NCBI RefSeq assembly: GCF_900142205.1
Contig: NZ_FRAA01000002.1
Span: forward strand, 556,282 to 620,281
From: Reichenbachiella agariperforans
Lineage (GTDB): Bacteria > Bacteroidota > Bacteroidia > Cytophagales > Cyclobacteriaceae
Direction of reading: 5' to 3'
Length of the DNA: 64,000 bases
Shown: positions 17,501 to 25,220 of the stretch, one piece after another
How the letters are laid out: every line of letters begins with the position of its first letter
Position numbering within the stretch: position 1 is the stretch's first letter
Program-made: the position numbers and the translations under genes
The notes under the pieces: model-generated
What the model was told of the DNA's origin: nothing
What the model saw: only the letters and a program-made list of their open reading frames with translations
Databases searched by the model: none

Positions 17501-19576
17501 ACTACTGTCTGGTTCTATAAAAACATCTGTATCAGGCGTGATGTACACACGCTTAACGCCACGCACATCCATTTTTCCTTCATCGAAATTCAACGTCGCA
17601 TTCGATCCTCCCTGAGGCGCAACTGAACTAATCAAAAAGTTGTCATAGTCCTTTTTGCCATTATAAGCCAACTGATAATGAAATGCCTTGCGCAAAACCT
17701 GTACTTGACCCGATTCCTGATCATAGGTGATGTATTGGTTTTGTTCCAAAAACACTGCTGCTGCCTCCGCCAAAGACAACTCGATCTCATACGCATCGAC
17801 TAGCTCCAACAGGTTAAATTTCGAATCCTGAACTTTTCTCGCATATTGTACGACCAGCATGATCGGGTGAAAGCCAAAAAGCCCCGTCATCTTCTTGTAT
17901 CGAATGGGGTTAAAATATTCCTCGGATTCAAAAAGTGCAGGTACTCGATTGGCAGCATTCAAAATAGATACATCGAGCGAACTAGAATCAAGATTCCAGT
18001 CCACCATGTCTGCCTGAAATTCAATCTTGAAGAAAGAAGAATAGTAGTACGTATGCCTATAGCCACCATCGTCTTTGATCAGTGTTAGTTTAGGCACGCC
18101 CGCATCAAATGTCATGCCTACCACAGGGTGATATATCGAATCAGATCGGTGATGAATCACTATCGAAGAACGCTTAGCACTAACCAACGAATCCTCAAAG
18201 ATGTACTCATAAGACTTGCTCACAAATCGACGATCGCCCGCTCCTGATACTTCAAGTGTAGACAGTTCCTTAGAGATAGACCTGCCATATTTTTTGGCAC
18301 CTCGCATCGCAAACCCTCCTAGGTATTGTACATTCTTGCCAGGAAGCTTAAGTACCACGTCAGATTTCAAAGACGTGAATACTGGATAATTCTTCTCCGC
18401 TCTTTTATTCCTTTTTCCACTTTTGAAATAAAACTCACCCAGTACAGAGCCATCGAACATCTCTGGATACTTCATCTCCGCTCGCGTAGTTTTTAGTCTT
18501 GGAATATTCGTTTTGAATGAGTAACCCTTGAGTTCTACTACAGCACCATCGGTACCCTGTAGATCGTCTGGCCAATCGACCGTCCCGCTCGTCCCTACGA
18601 ACTCCTGCGTCTTGAGCATAAACGATCCCGACACGTCTTTGATCGTCAATGTATCATAGGGAGTAGCTATTTTGAACTCCATGCCCTCTACCTTGATCAC
18701 AGGCCCTCCGATGACAGGATCGTAATCGTTGGACTGAGCGAGAGCCACCAAATCTGGTTTTTCGAACGCATAGTTTTTTCGCTCATACACTTTTTCTTCT
18801 TTGTAGTCTTGGTCATCTTCTAAGAAGCCATCGTCACTCGGCGAGTCCCAAGACGTATCATCGGCTCCCCACCCATCGTCTGAGCCCCAACCGTCATCAT
18901 CACCCCATCCATCGTCACTGCCTCCACTACCCCAGTCATCAGATGCCCAACCGTCGTTAGCCGTGTCATCTGCTACTGGTGCTAAGTCTTCCTCCGTGAT
19001 GAACTCCTCCTCGACAGGCTCCTCGACCAAGTCCTCTTCCGTAGGAATAGCGGAGTTGGTCGCTACAGTCTCTTCCATCAACGCAATAGTAAAACTGCCG
19101 CCTGTGCTCATCACCTTGTTGTAGTGAGAGTGGTAGATACTACCCTGGGCAAAGAAGAACGCTAGGTTCTTATAGACCGTGATGATTTCTTCCTTTCCAT
19201 ACAAGTCTACCGCCTGATGACAGATATCCAACACGCCCGAAAACTGGTCTCCCGTCAACCCTTCTTGCTGATGTGCGTGGGTCATAACACTAAAAAACAG
19301 GGTATAATAAGGGCGAGTAGAGAGCCGACGTTCGTCCATTTTTTCACACACCGCGATGATGGATGCCTTTTGCTCATCATTGATTTGGGAGTCCCAAATG
19401 TTGCGAAAATCATAAGCGATCTTGTTGGTCTGCTCTGTATGGAGCCCGCGAAGATTACGTACCACATCTATGGCAAAACTATCTGGTTGTGAGGCAAAAC
19501 CGAAGTATTGGGCTGTCGCCAGATGCGTGCCGAGGGTACATAGCAGAACAAGAAATAAACACCTGTTTTTGAACAT
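14552..19576 (-). CDS. giant exported protein with acidic W-G-D repeats, unknown function
   Basis: A 1674-residue protein with a signal peptide (cleavage after about residue 22, LATAQ). An alpha-helical N-terminal part (about 25-170) is followed by a Glu-rich linker and, at about 206-245, a low-complexity block of DDGWG/SDDGWG units encoded by roughly 18-base tandem repeats (18860-18950). The long middle (about 270-1560) is beta-rich, with recurring pieces such as VELKGYSF, KMDVRGVKRVYITPD and LKGVPTLASGKV, suggesting repeated beta-sheet modules. The last 55 residues are almost all Glu/Asp/Pro. I do not recognise a family. The acidic tracts could bind Ca2+ or basic partners; nothing shows an enzyme. 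Transcribed alone from ATG 19576, with a -7-like TATCTTTA about 45 bases upstream. Confidence 0.85.
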   Translation of the reverse strand: MFKNRCLFLVLLCTLGTHLATAQYFGFASQPDSFAIDVVRNLRGLHTEQTNKIAYDFRNIWDSQINDEQKASIIAVCEKMDERRLSTRPYYTLFFSVMTHAHQQEGLTGDQFSGVLDICHQAVDLYGKEEIITVYKNLAFFFAQGSIYHSHYNKVMSTGGSFTIALMEETVATNSAIPTEEDLVEEPVEEEFITEEDLAPVADDTANDGWASDDWGSGGSDDGWGDDDGWGSDDGWGADDTSWDSPSDDGFLEDDQDYKEEKVYERKNYAFEKPDLVALAQSNDYDPVIGGPVIKVEGMEFKIATPYDTLTIKDVSGSFMLKTQEFVGTSGTVDWPDDLQGTDGAVVELKGYSFKTNIPRLKTTRAEMKYPEMFDGSVLGEFYFKSGKRNKRAEKNYPVFTSLKSDVVLKLPGKNVQYLGGFAMRGAKKYGRSISKELSTLEVSGAGDRRFVSKSYEYIFEDSLVSAKRSSIVIHHRSDSIYHPVVGMTFDAGVPKLTLIKDDGGYRHTYYYSSFFKIEFQADMVDWNLDSSSLDVSILNAANRVPALFESEEYFNPIRYKKMTGLFGFHPIMLVVQYARKVQDSKFNLLELVDAYEIELSLAEAAAVFLEQNQYITYDQESGQVQVLRKAFHYQLAYNGKKDYDNFLISSVAPQGGSNATLNFDEGKMDVRGVKRVYITPDTDVFIEPDSSVLTLTKDKGMLFDGMVNAGDFRYSGKEMVLNYNEYLVEMPRIDSINIQVELAESKDHEKTQLNNHLEMTSGTLYINHPKNKAGLRKFVQYPYFVSKSEAIVYFDSKDVLGGAYDRSVYFVVPPFEMDSINRGDAGTIGFEGTFYSGGIIPPIKEKLSIMPDKSLGFSHEIPAEGYQLYKGEGVLYDDLTLNADGLRADGRIDFRTATVNSDDFIFYMDSVSAVGQEGLIRDGKIGDASYPEAVLAGFKMLWRPLKDSMYIENTGDPFQFYNATASLDGKANITLKGVFGSGEMLSRGSRSVSQEFQFSQTEYLGRHAEFEILTDNPDKPAMAGEDIDLHFDLVDNIANLHPEEQGVAAISFPFAQMKTSIPDAVWYLDSAKVVMSKPDYIDIEDSYFYTTREDLDSLAFSATEAIYNMNSYDLNIKGIPYIRVADVEIIPDNNETTILENSVLQPFNNAKLQIDTLNQYHNLYDGNLTVISRKKFEGSATYQYTNAVKDTFAIKFEKFELKGVPTLASGKVDSMTVSGGVIPETQNFRVSPGFFFKGDVTMYANQRSLEKKGYITLDSKSQGRYNYWISYNTPGDTADVEIDIAQSLTEDGVAVTAGIMRDELTSDLYMAFVRDRQRLEDDYFFQAEGILSYDLPTNEFRIQMPNRRKRNGYAGKSFVLNDETQELKFDGPIDLIKNKPEFNLMTSMLGEARPDSNQYSMDALMGIHMDLHKDVMSAMTVDVQDIIERLGPDVAHDNSLDLMIKLSNVIGDKSTKEYENSLLADYKPLYKLSEKLVKSILISNVDLTWSAEHRAWYNTSRIGISNFNHVDINAEAEGFLEIKKDDEGGDILHLFFQFAPSTWYFFSYQDGRLMMFSSNDGFNNLVAENSTVAKTGFGAYTTVVGDEFEVTGFINGFRGKYYDIHDDYNLEFPDDAHLEHQEDAYETIEEEASPEEQPYEEGAADTFEEVYEEEEPSEEPPVKKEEEEEDDGF
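18860..18950 (-). repeat. tandem coding repeat for acidic D-D-G-W units
   Basis: Within the giant exoprotein gene, four to five imperfect units of about 18 bases (core CCATCGTCNNANCCCC on the plus strand) encode repeating Asp-Asp-Gly-Trp-Gly residues. Such a repeat can vary in copy number by slippage. Confidence 0.7.
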
Positions 19577-19638
19577 TAAAAATGATTCTGTATGAACTGC
19601 TAAAGATAAGTAACGTGTTACGATATTTTTAAAAAATA

Positions 19639-20472
19639 TCAGTATTTGGTCAATTTTAGTGCAGCCCAGTTGTCCTTTACAACTGATTTGTCCAACGAAA
19701 GATTATACTCAGCAGCCTTATTTTGGATATCCATGATATCTGCCTCATAGAATCCACTCAAATAAAGTGTTCCCTTGGCTTCCAATAATTTGGCATAACT
19801 GGGAATCTCTACCAAAAGCACATTCTTGTTGATGTTCGCCAGTACTACATCATAGGTCGTGCGATTCAACTTGATCTCGTCGATTACTCCTTGATGCACG
19901 GCAATGTCACTCATTTCATTGAGACCAAAATTCTCAGTACTGTTTTCGATGCACCAGTCATCGATATCCGTCGCTTCGATATAGCTTGCGCCGAGTTTAT
20001 CCGCCATGATGGCCAGTACGCCCGTTCCAGTACCGATATCGATGACAGACTTACCCTTAAAATCGTTTTCCATCTCCAGCGTCAGCATGTTATAGGTCGT
20101 GGCATGATGCCCTGTACCAAAGGACATCTTTGGGATGATGACTATCTCATGCTCGAACTCAGGCTTTGGTTCGTGAAAGACTGCTCTCACACGACATTTC
20201 CCTTCTACCTCTATCGGGTGATAGTTTTTCTCCCATTCCTCGTTCCAGTTTTGTTTTTCGATCTCCTGATAAGAATACTTCGCTGGCGCCAAGGTTTTGT
20301 AGCGCTGTATGATTTCGCGTACGGCCAACTCTTGAAACAATTCACTGGCGATGTATGCATCTACCGTTGTTTCGTTTTCTTCGAAGGTATCAAAACCAAT
20401 TTCCGCCAATTCGGCGATAAAAACCTCATTGTACTCAGGAGCACAGGCTATAGATAGTTGTATAAATGTCAT
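19639..20472 (-). CDS. prmA: ribosomal protein L11 methyltransferase
   Basis: Trimethylates lysines of ribosomal protein L11 with S-adenosylmethionine. A short N-terminal substrate-recognition domain (QLSIACAPEYNEVFIAEL) is joined to a class I methyltransferase: SFGTGHHATTYNML, VIDIGTGTGVLAIMA (SAM motif I), EATDIDDWCIENS (acidic ribose-binding residue) and VVLANINKNVLL (motif IV). The ATG at 20472 overlaps the stop of the DUF6150 gene as ATGA; a GTG at 20481 is less likely. The 277-residue length fits Bacteroidota PrmA. A weak AT-only hairpin follows the stop (19622-19640). Confidence 0.93.
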   Translation of the reverse strand: MTFIQLSIACAPEYNEVFIAELAEIGFDTFEENETTVDAYIASELFQELAVREIIQRYKTLAPAKYSYQEIEKQNWNEEWEKNYHPIEVEGKCRVRAVFHEPKPEFEHEIVIIPKMSFGTGHHATTYNMLTLEMENDFKGKSVIDIGTGTGVLAIMADKLGASYIEATDIDDWCIENSTENFGLNEMSDIAVHQGVIDEIKLNRTTYDVVLANINKNVLLVEIPSYAKLLEAKGTLYLSGFYEADIMDIQNKAAEYNLSLDKSVVKDNWAALKLTKY

Positions 20473-20807
20473 CGGTTGCACCCCGCGAAGGATTCAGTTT
20501 CTGTATAATAAATGCTAAAATCGGCCAAACTCCTATTTCGTTCCAAATAGATGTAGATATTGGCAAAACCAGGATTGTCAACTCTAGCCCAGTGTCCAGG
20601 ACGGTCTGCGTATAGCGCGTTCGTCTCTTCATAGACCACTACGTCGGCAAATGACTCAGACTCCTCCACATATACACGGTAGTCTGCACGATTAGGGTCA
20701 CGCGTTTCGTAGTAGACTTTGCCATATATCTGGCATGGATCATCTTGGTAGGTAGCACATTCGGCATCACCAAAGAACATAATCATAGACAGTAAAACTG
20801 TTATCAT
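20469..20807 (-). CDS. DUF6150 family protein
   Basis: A 112-residue protein with a short hydrophobic start (MITVLLSMIMFFGDAECA), probably a signal peptide. The rest is rich in Tyr, Asp, Glu and Val in alternating strands (VYYETRDPNRADYRVYVEES, ADVVVYEE, NIYIYLERNRSLADFSIYYT), matching the small beta-fold DUF6150. Two or three Cys (DPCQIYG, FAGCNR) may form a disulfide. No function is known to me. It shares a 4-base ATGA overlap with prmA; that linkage to a ribosome-modifying gene is probably incidental. Confidence 0.8.
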   Translation of the reverse strand: MITVLLSMIMFFGDAECATYQDDPCQIYGKVYYETRDPNRADYRVYVEESESFADVVVYEETNALYADRPGHWARVDNPGFANIYIYLERNRSLADFSIYYTETESFAGCNR

Positions 20808-20834
20808 AATGGGTCGAGTTTTGTCTCCTAAAAT

Positions 20835-20874
20835 TAAAAAGAGCCAAGAACCCTTTGTTTGGATGCTTGGCTCT
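20835..20874 (-). terminator. terminator after tpiA
   Basis: A 9-bp stem (20840-20848 with 20866-20874, AGAGCCAAG/CTTGGCTCT). Read on the minus strand it is followed by TTTTTAATTTT, a good U tract, and it lies 16 bases beyond the tpiA stop. Confidence 0.8.
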
Positions 20875-20889
20875 ATAATTTTGTTACGC

Positions 20890-21645
20890 TTAGAAAGAGT
20901 TCACGATCGCTAGGAAGTCGTCTGCGTTCAACGAAGCGCCACCGATCAACCCACCATCTACATCTTCCTGAGCAAATAATTCTTTTGCATTGCCTGGCTT
21001 ACAGCTACCGCCATAAAGAATAGGGCATGCATCTGCCGCCTCCTGACCAAATTTAGTCGCTAGGTGTGCTCTCAATTCTGCATGCATTTCTTGTGCCTGC
21101 TCAGAACTCGCTGTTTTACCAGTACCGATTGCCCAGATTGGCTCATAGGCGATAGACAATTTAGCAAAATCCTCCGCTGACAAGTGGAAAAGGCTCTCTG
21201 TCAACTGCTGCTTGACATAATCATACATACTACCTGCCTCACGGATTTCCAAAGGCTCACCACAACAGAAAATTGGAGTCAAACCATTTGCTAATGCGAT
21301 ATCTACTTTGCTCGCGAGAAGTGCAGCTGACTCGTTGAAGTACTCTCTTCTTTCACTGTGTCCGAGGATCACATAGTTGGTACCTGTAGACTTGACCATA
21401 GATGCCGATATCTCACCTGTATAGGCTCCTGATTCTTTGTCGCTACAGTTTTGCGCTGCGATTTCGATTCCGTTTTTACCGCCTAATGCCTCTACGACTG
21501 TAGTCAGATGGATGAAAGGTGCCCCCAAAACGATTTGTGCTTTTTCAGAACCTGTAGATTTTTCTAACACCTCCAAAGCCAACTTTTTACCTGCTTCTAG
21601 GTCATTGTTCATTTTCCAGTTTCCTGCTACGATTTTTTGTCTCAT
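20890..21645 (-). CDS. tpiA: triose-phosphate isomerase
   Basis: Interconverts dihydroxyacetone phosphate and glyceraldehyde 3-phosphate in glycolysis. All signature motifs are present: AGNWKMN (catalytic Lys), [10 protein letters not shown] (catalytic His), [15 protein letters not shown] (catalytic Glu and the mobile loop 6), and the phosphate-binding ends [10 protein letters not shown] and GGLIGGASL. The 251-residue length is standard. It has its own terminator and is divergent from the GH15 gene across a 170-base region that holds a 16-base palindrome. Confidence 0.97.
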   Translation of the reverse strand: MRQKIVAGNWKMNNDLEAGKKLALEVLEKSTGSEKAQIVLGAPFIHLTTVVEALGGKNGIEIAAQNCSDKESGAYTGEISASMVKSTGTNYVILGHSERREYFNESAALLASKVDIALANGLTPIFCCGEPLEIREAGSMYDYVKQQLTESLFHLSAEDFAKLSIAYEPIWAIGTGKTASSEQAQEMHAELRAHLATKFGQEAADACPILYGGSCKPGNAKELFAQEDVDGGLIGGASLNADDFLAIVNSF

Positions 21646-21710
21646 TATTATGTGTATTTTAAAGAATCGAAATATTGATTGGACAAAGTTGTAAAAATTA
21701 TGGCATTAAT

Positions 21711-21726
21711 TGATGAAATTTCATCA
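21711..21726. promoter_or_regulatory. 16-base perfect palindrome between tpiA and GH15
   Basis: TGATGAAATTTCATCA, perfectly symmetric, 66 bases upstream of tpiA and 89 upstream of the GH15 gene. The size suits a helix-turn-helix repressor dimer. The regulator is unknown. Confidence 0.45.
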
Positions 21727-21814
21727 TTTTAGCGATTGGATTGAATGGCTCGTACTCCCCCTAATTGTCAGTTTAATCATATGATTTTGAAAGGTTTTTT
21801 CCCACATTCTAAAC

Positions 21815-23611
21815 ATGGAATATATGAGTAGGCACACCTATGATTTCGGAGTAATAGGCAACTGCGCATTCAGCGCGCACATCAAAACTGACACCAACAT
21901 CTCATGGATGTGCTGGCCTAGGTTTGACAGTTCATTTATCTTCGGTAGGATGATCGACGAAGAAAAGGGAGGCGAGTTTTCTGTACTACCCGTAGACGGC
22001 AAATTCGACTCTAAACAGTACTACATCGAAAACACCAACATCCTCTGTACGGAAATGGAATGTGCCTCTGGCAAATACAAAGTCACAGACTATGCGCCGA
22101 GATTCGAACAACATGAGCGCCATTACAAGCCTCTGATGCTCATTAGAAAAATCGAACCCATCTCTGGCCACCCCGTCATCAAGGTCAACTGTAACCCTGT
22201 CGGTGACTATGGCAAAAACATACCCGAACGCAGCATTGGCAGCAATCACATCCGATACATCGGGCTCGATGCACAGGTCAGACTGACGACCAATATCTCG
22301 ATGAACTATATCATCAACGACCAAGAGTTTGTCCTCAACGAAACCAAATACTGTGTCCTAACCTACGGCCAGCCTATGGAAGCTGAGCTCAAAGAAACTT
22401 GTGAAAATTTTCTCAATCGCACCACACTATATTGGCGAAAATGGGTCAAAACTGCCAGTATAAACCACTTCCAGCAGAAAGCCGCGATTAGGTCTGCCCT
22501 CATCCTCAAAATACACCAGTACGAAGACACAGGTGCTATCGTAGCAGCACTCACGACGAGTCTACCAGAGGCGCCCCAGTCTACCCGAAACTGGGATTAC
22601 CGATTCTGTTGGATGCGTGACACCTATTACACGCTCAATGCTTTCAACAACATCGGGCACTTCGAAGAACTCGAAAAATACTTCCACTACATCATGAATA
22701 TTACCAGTGCGGAGACCGAGCGCTACCAGCCACTCGTAGGGATCGGAGGTGAAAAAAAATTGATCGAGATAGAAACCGATCTCAAAGGCTACATGGGCAA
22801 CAATCAGCCCGTAAGAGTAGGAAACCAAGCCTACGAGCATATCCAGAATGATGTATATGGTCAAGTGCTCGTTTCACTTTTGCCACTATACTACGATCAA
22901 CGTATCATCTTCACCGAGACTTTCGACAGTGGAGATTTGATTTTCAAAACACTGGGACTGATCGAAAAAACCATGGAGCAAGCAGATGCTGGACTATGGG
23001 AATTTAGGAACCTAAAGCAGTACCACTGCTACACTTACTTGTTTCACTGGGCGGGTTGCTTAGCAGCCAAAAAAATCGCTGGTGTAATCAAGGATGAAAA
23101 AATGGACAAACTGGCGACCAAACTAGGAAAAATCGCCAAAGACAAAATAGAGCAATGTTATAGCCCTACCAAAAAAGGCTACAGCCAAGCCATCGGAACA
23201 GAGCGTATGGATGCGAGCTGTCTCCAGCTCATCAACATGGGTTATCTCGATCACGATCCAGAACGTGCCAAAGCACATCTGATCGCTATGGAAAAAGACC
23301 TAAAAGCCAGCAATGGCCTATTTTACAGATACAAGCATCAAGATGATTTCGGCGAGCCAGAAACAACTTTTATGATCTGTGCATTCTGGTATGTCGAAGC
23401 ACTCGCATGCGTCGGCAGACTAGACGAAGCGGTAGATTACTTTGACTACCTCGTGGGTCATGGCAATCACCTCGGACTACTCAGCGAAGATGTCAATGAA
23501 CACGACGGTAGTATGTGGGGCAACTTCCCACAGGCTTACAGTCACGTTGGGCTACTCAACGCGGCAGAACGGATCGCCAAAAAACTTGATAAACCAGACT
23601 TTAACTATTAA
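21815..23611 (+). CDS. glycoside hydrolase family 15 (glucoamylase/trehalase type)
   Basis: A 598-residue cytoplasmic alpha-glucosidase. An N-terminal beta-sandwich (DFGVIGNCAFSAHIKTDTNI, then SWMCWPRFDSSFIFGRMID) precedes an (alpha/alpha)6 barrel with the GH15 signature STRNWDYRFCWMRDTYY at about residue 255-270, and the C-terminal catalytic region GLLSEDVNEHDGSMWGNFP plus QAYSHVGLLNAA. No signal peptide. GH15 members of this type hydrolyse trehalose or short alpha-glucans. The OtsA-OtsB trehalose synthase fusion lies 7 kb downstream, so trehalose turnover is plausible but not proven. The RidA-like gene begins 6 bases after the stop. Confidence 0.92.
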   Translation: MEYMSRHTYDFGVIGNCAFSAHIKTDTNISWMCWPRFDSSFIFGRMIDEEKGGEFSVLPVDGKFDSKQYYIENTNILCTEMECASGKYKVTDYAPRFEQHERHYKPLMLIRKIEPISGHPVIKVNCNPVGDYGKNIPERSIGSNHIRYIGLDAQVRLTTNISMNYIINDQEFVLNETKYCVLTYGQPMEAELKETCENFLNRTTLYWRKWVKTASINHFQQKAAIRSALILKIHQYEDTGAIVAALTTSLPEAPQSTRNWDYRFCWMRDTYYTLNAFNNIGHFEELEKYFHYIMNITSAETERYQPLVGIGGEKKLIEIETDLKGYMGNNQPVRVGNQAYEHIQNDVYGQVLVSLLPLYYDQRIIFTETFDSGDLIFKTLGLIEKTMEQADAGLWEFRNLKQYHCYTYLFHWAGCLAAKKIAGVIKDEKMDKLATKLGKIAKDKIEQCYSPTKKGYSQAIGTERMDASCLQLINMGYLDHDPERAKAHLIAMEKDLKASNGLFYRYKHQDDFGEPETTFMICAFWYVEALACVGRLDEAVDYFDYLVGHGNHLGLLSEDVNEHDGSMWGNFPQAYSHVGLLNAAERIAKKLDKPDFNY

Positions 23612-23616
23612 AACCT

Positions 23617-23994
23617 GTGATCGAAAAGCGTATTGTTAGCGGATCGAGTTTCGAAAAAGAAATCGGATATGCCCGTGCGGTAGTGGATACACATTATATT
23701 CATGTATCTGGTACCACTGGGTACAACTATAGTAGCATGACTATCTCCGAAGACATCATCGAACAAGCCGAACAATGCCTTGAAAACATCCAACAGGCAA
23801 TACACGATGCAGGCTCCAGCATGGACAAAATCGTAAGAGTTAGATACATTCTCCCAAACCGGGAAGATTTTGAACCCTGCTGGCCTATACTCAGACAATA
23901 TTTTGGCAATGCTCAGCCTGCCGCTACGATGATAGTGGCAGGGCTGGCAGATGCCAAAATGAAAATCGAAATAGAGGTAACAGCCCTGCGATAG
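23617..23994 (+). CDS. RidA/YjgF family protein lacking the imine-deaminase arginine
   Basis: A 125-residue member of the trimeric RidA fold: RIVSGSSFEKEIGYARAVVD, YIHVSGTTG, then ILPNREDFEPCWPILRQYF and KIEIEVTALR at the end. In true RidA the segment PARSxVEV holds the Arg needed for hydrolysis of reactive imines. Here the aligned segment reads QPAATMIVAGL, so Arg is replaced by Ala. It therefore belongs to one of the non-RidA subfamilies with unknown chemistry. Starts with GTG 6 bases after the GH15 stop, so it is co-transcribed with it. Confidence 0.88.
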   Translation: MIEKRIVSGSSFEKEIGYARAVVDTHYIHVSGTTGYNYSSMTISEDIIEQAEQCLENIQQAIHDAGSSMDKIVRVRYILPNREDFEPCWPILRQYFGNAQPAATMIVAGLADAKMKIEIEVTALR

Positions 23995-24105
23995 CAGAAG
24001 TTACATTGGTTATAAAAATAACAACCTACTCACTCCTGTTGCAAGAGGGTTGATGGCAAACTATTATTATATTCGTGGTTGATCCGAATCACACCAAGTC
24101 GAAAC

Positions 24106-25176
24106 ATGGATAAAATGGAAGAAAAATTAATATACGGCATTCAGCAGATAGGCGTAGGGGTAGACGATGCAGAAAAAGGTTTCCAATGGTACGGCACCCG
24201 ACTCGGTGCGGATGCATGTATCTTCGATGACAACAATGAAGCCACCTATATGGCCAAGTACATGGGAGGAAAACCACGTGCCAAAAGAGCCATTCTTGCC
24301 ATGAACCTACAAGGGGGTAGTGGGTACGAAATTTGGCAACACACTGGACGAACACCTCTCAAAATGGAAACGCCACTCGACTATGGCGATCTCGGAATCA
24401 ATATTGCTAAAATTAAAAGCACGGATGTCCAAAAAAGCTACGATAGGCTCAAAAGCTTTGGCGTCAATTTCCTAACGGAAATCGTCACTGAACCTAGCGG
24501 AGAAAAAACCTTTTACATTCAAGATCCATGGGACAACATCCTACAGATCAAAGGATCGGACTCTTGGCACCATATAGGCAAGCATGATCTCGGAGGGATC
24601 TCTGGTGCTACCCTAGGCGTATCAGATATCGACACTACCCTCAAACTCTTCTCTGGATTACTCGGCTATGACCAAGTAATCTATGACAAAACAGGCACCT
24701 TCGATGATATTGCTACTTTGTCTAAAGGCACAGAGCGCTTTCGCAGAATACTCCTCACACACAAAAAAGACAGAACGGGTGGGTTCAGCCCACTACTCGG
24801 AGATGGTGAGATAGAACTCGTTCAGCGACTAGACTCTACACCCAAGAAATTATTCGAGAACCGCCTTTGGGGAGACATCGGCTTCATTCATCTCTGTTTT
24901 GATATCAAAAACATGAAAAAACTGGTGGAAGAATGCACCGAAGCTGGCTTTCCATTTCAGGTCCTCAGCAACGAGAGCTTCGATATGGGAGATGCCAATG
25001 GACACTGGGGCTATATCGAAGACCCAGACGGCACACTCATCGAATTTGTCGAGACGCACAAAGTTCCCTTGATCAAAGCCATCAATTTCAACATCAATCT
25101 AAGAAATCGTGACCCGCACAAGCCCTTACCCAACTGGATACTAAAGGCCATGCAAATCAAGCGTGTCAAATTCTAA
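24106..25176 (+). CDS. two-domain VOC family protein
   Basis: A 356-residue protein made of two vicinal-oxygen-chelate domains, distantly like 4-hydroxyphenylpyruvate dioxygenase. N-terminal half: GIQQIGVGVDDAEKGFQWYG and FYIQDPWDNILQIKG. C-terminal half: ISGATLGVSDIDTTLKLFSG, GFIHLCFDIKNMKKLVEECT and YIEDPDGTLIEFVE. Of the usual metal ligands, only His (FIHLCF) and Glu (LIEF) of the C-terminal half are retained; the first His is Ala, and the N-terminal half has Gln at both positions. Substrate unknown. ATG 24106 is preferred to an in-frame TTG at 24079. Confidence 0.82.
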   Translation: MDKMEEKLIYGIQQIGVGVDDAEKGFQWYGTRLGADACIFDDNNEATYMAKYMGGKPRAKRAILAMNLQGGSGYEIWQHTGRTPLKMETPLDYGDLGINIAKIKSTDVQKSYDRLKSFGVNFLTEIVTEPSGEKTFYIQDPWDNILQIKGSDSWHHIGKHDLGGISGATLGVSDIDTTLKLFSGLLGYDQVIYDKTGTFDDIATLSKGTERFRRILLTHKKDRTGGFSPLLGDGEIELVQRLDSTPKKLFENRLWGDIGFIHLCFDIKNMKKLVEECTEAGFPFQVLSNESFDMGDANGHWGYIEDPDGTLIEFVETHKVPLIKAINFNINLRNRDPHKPLPNWILKAMQIKRVKF

Positions 25177-25220
25177 AATATTCTCTAGTTTAGGCAGAGG
25201 TATCATCAAAAAACCGAGCT

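Noticed and set aside
19622-19640. AT-only inverted repeat after prmA
   Set aside because: GATATTTTT/AAAAATATC has no GC pairs in the stem core, so it is too weak to call a terminator.
19891-20457. 188-residue plus-strand frame opposite prmA
   Set aside because: Antisense of a conserved methyltransferase; no start signal.
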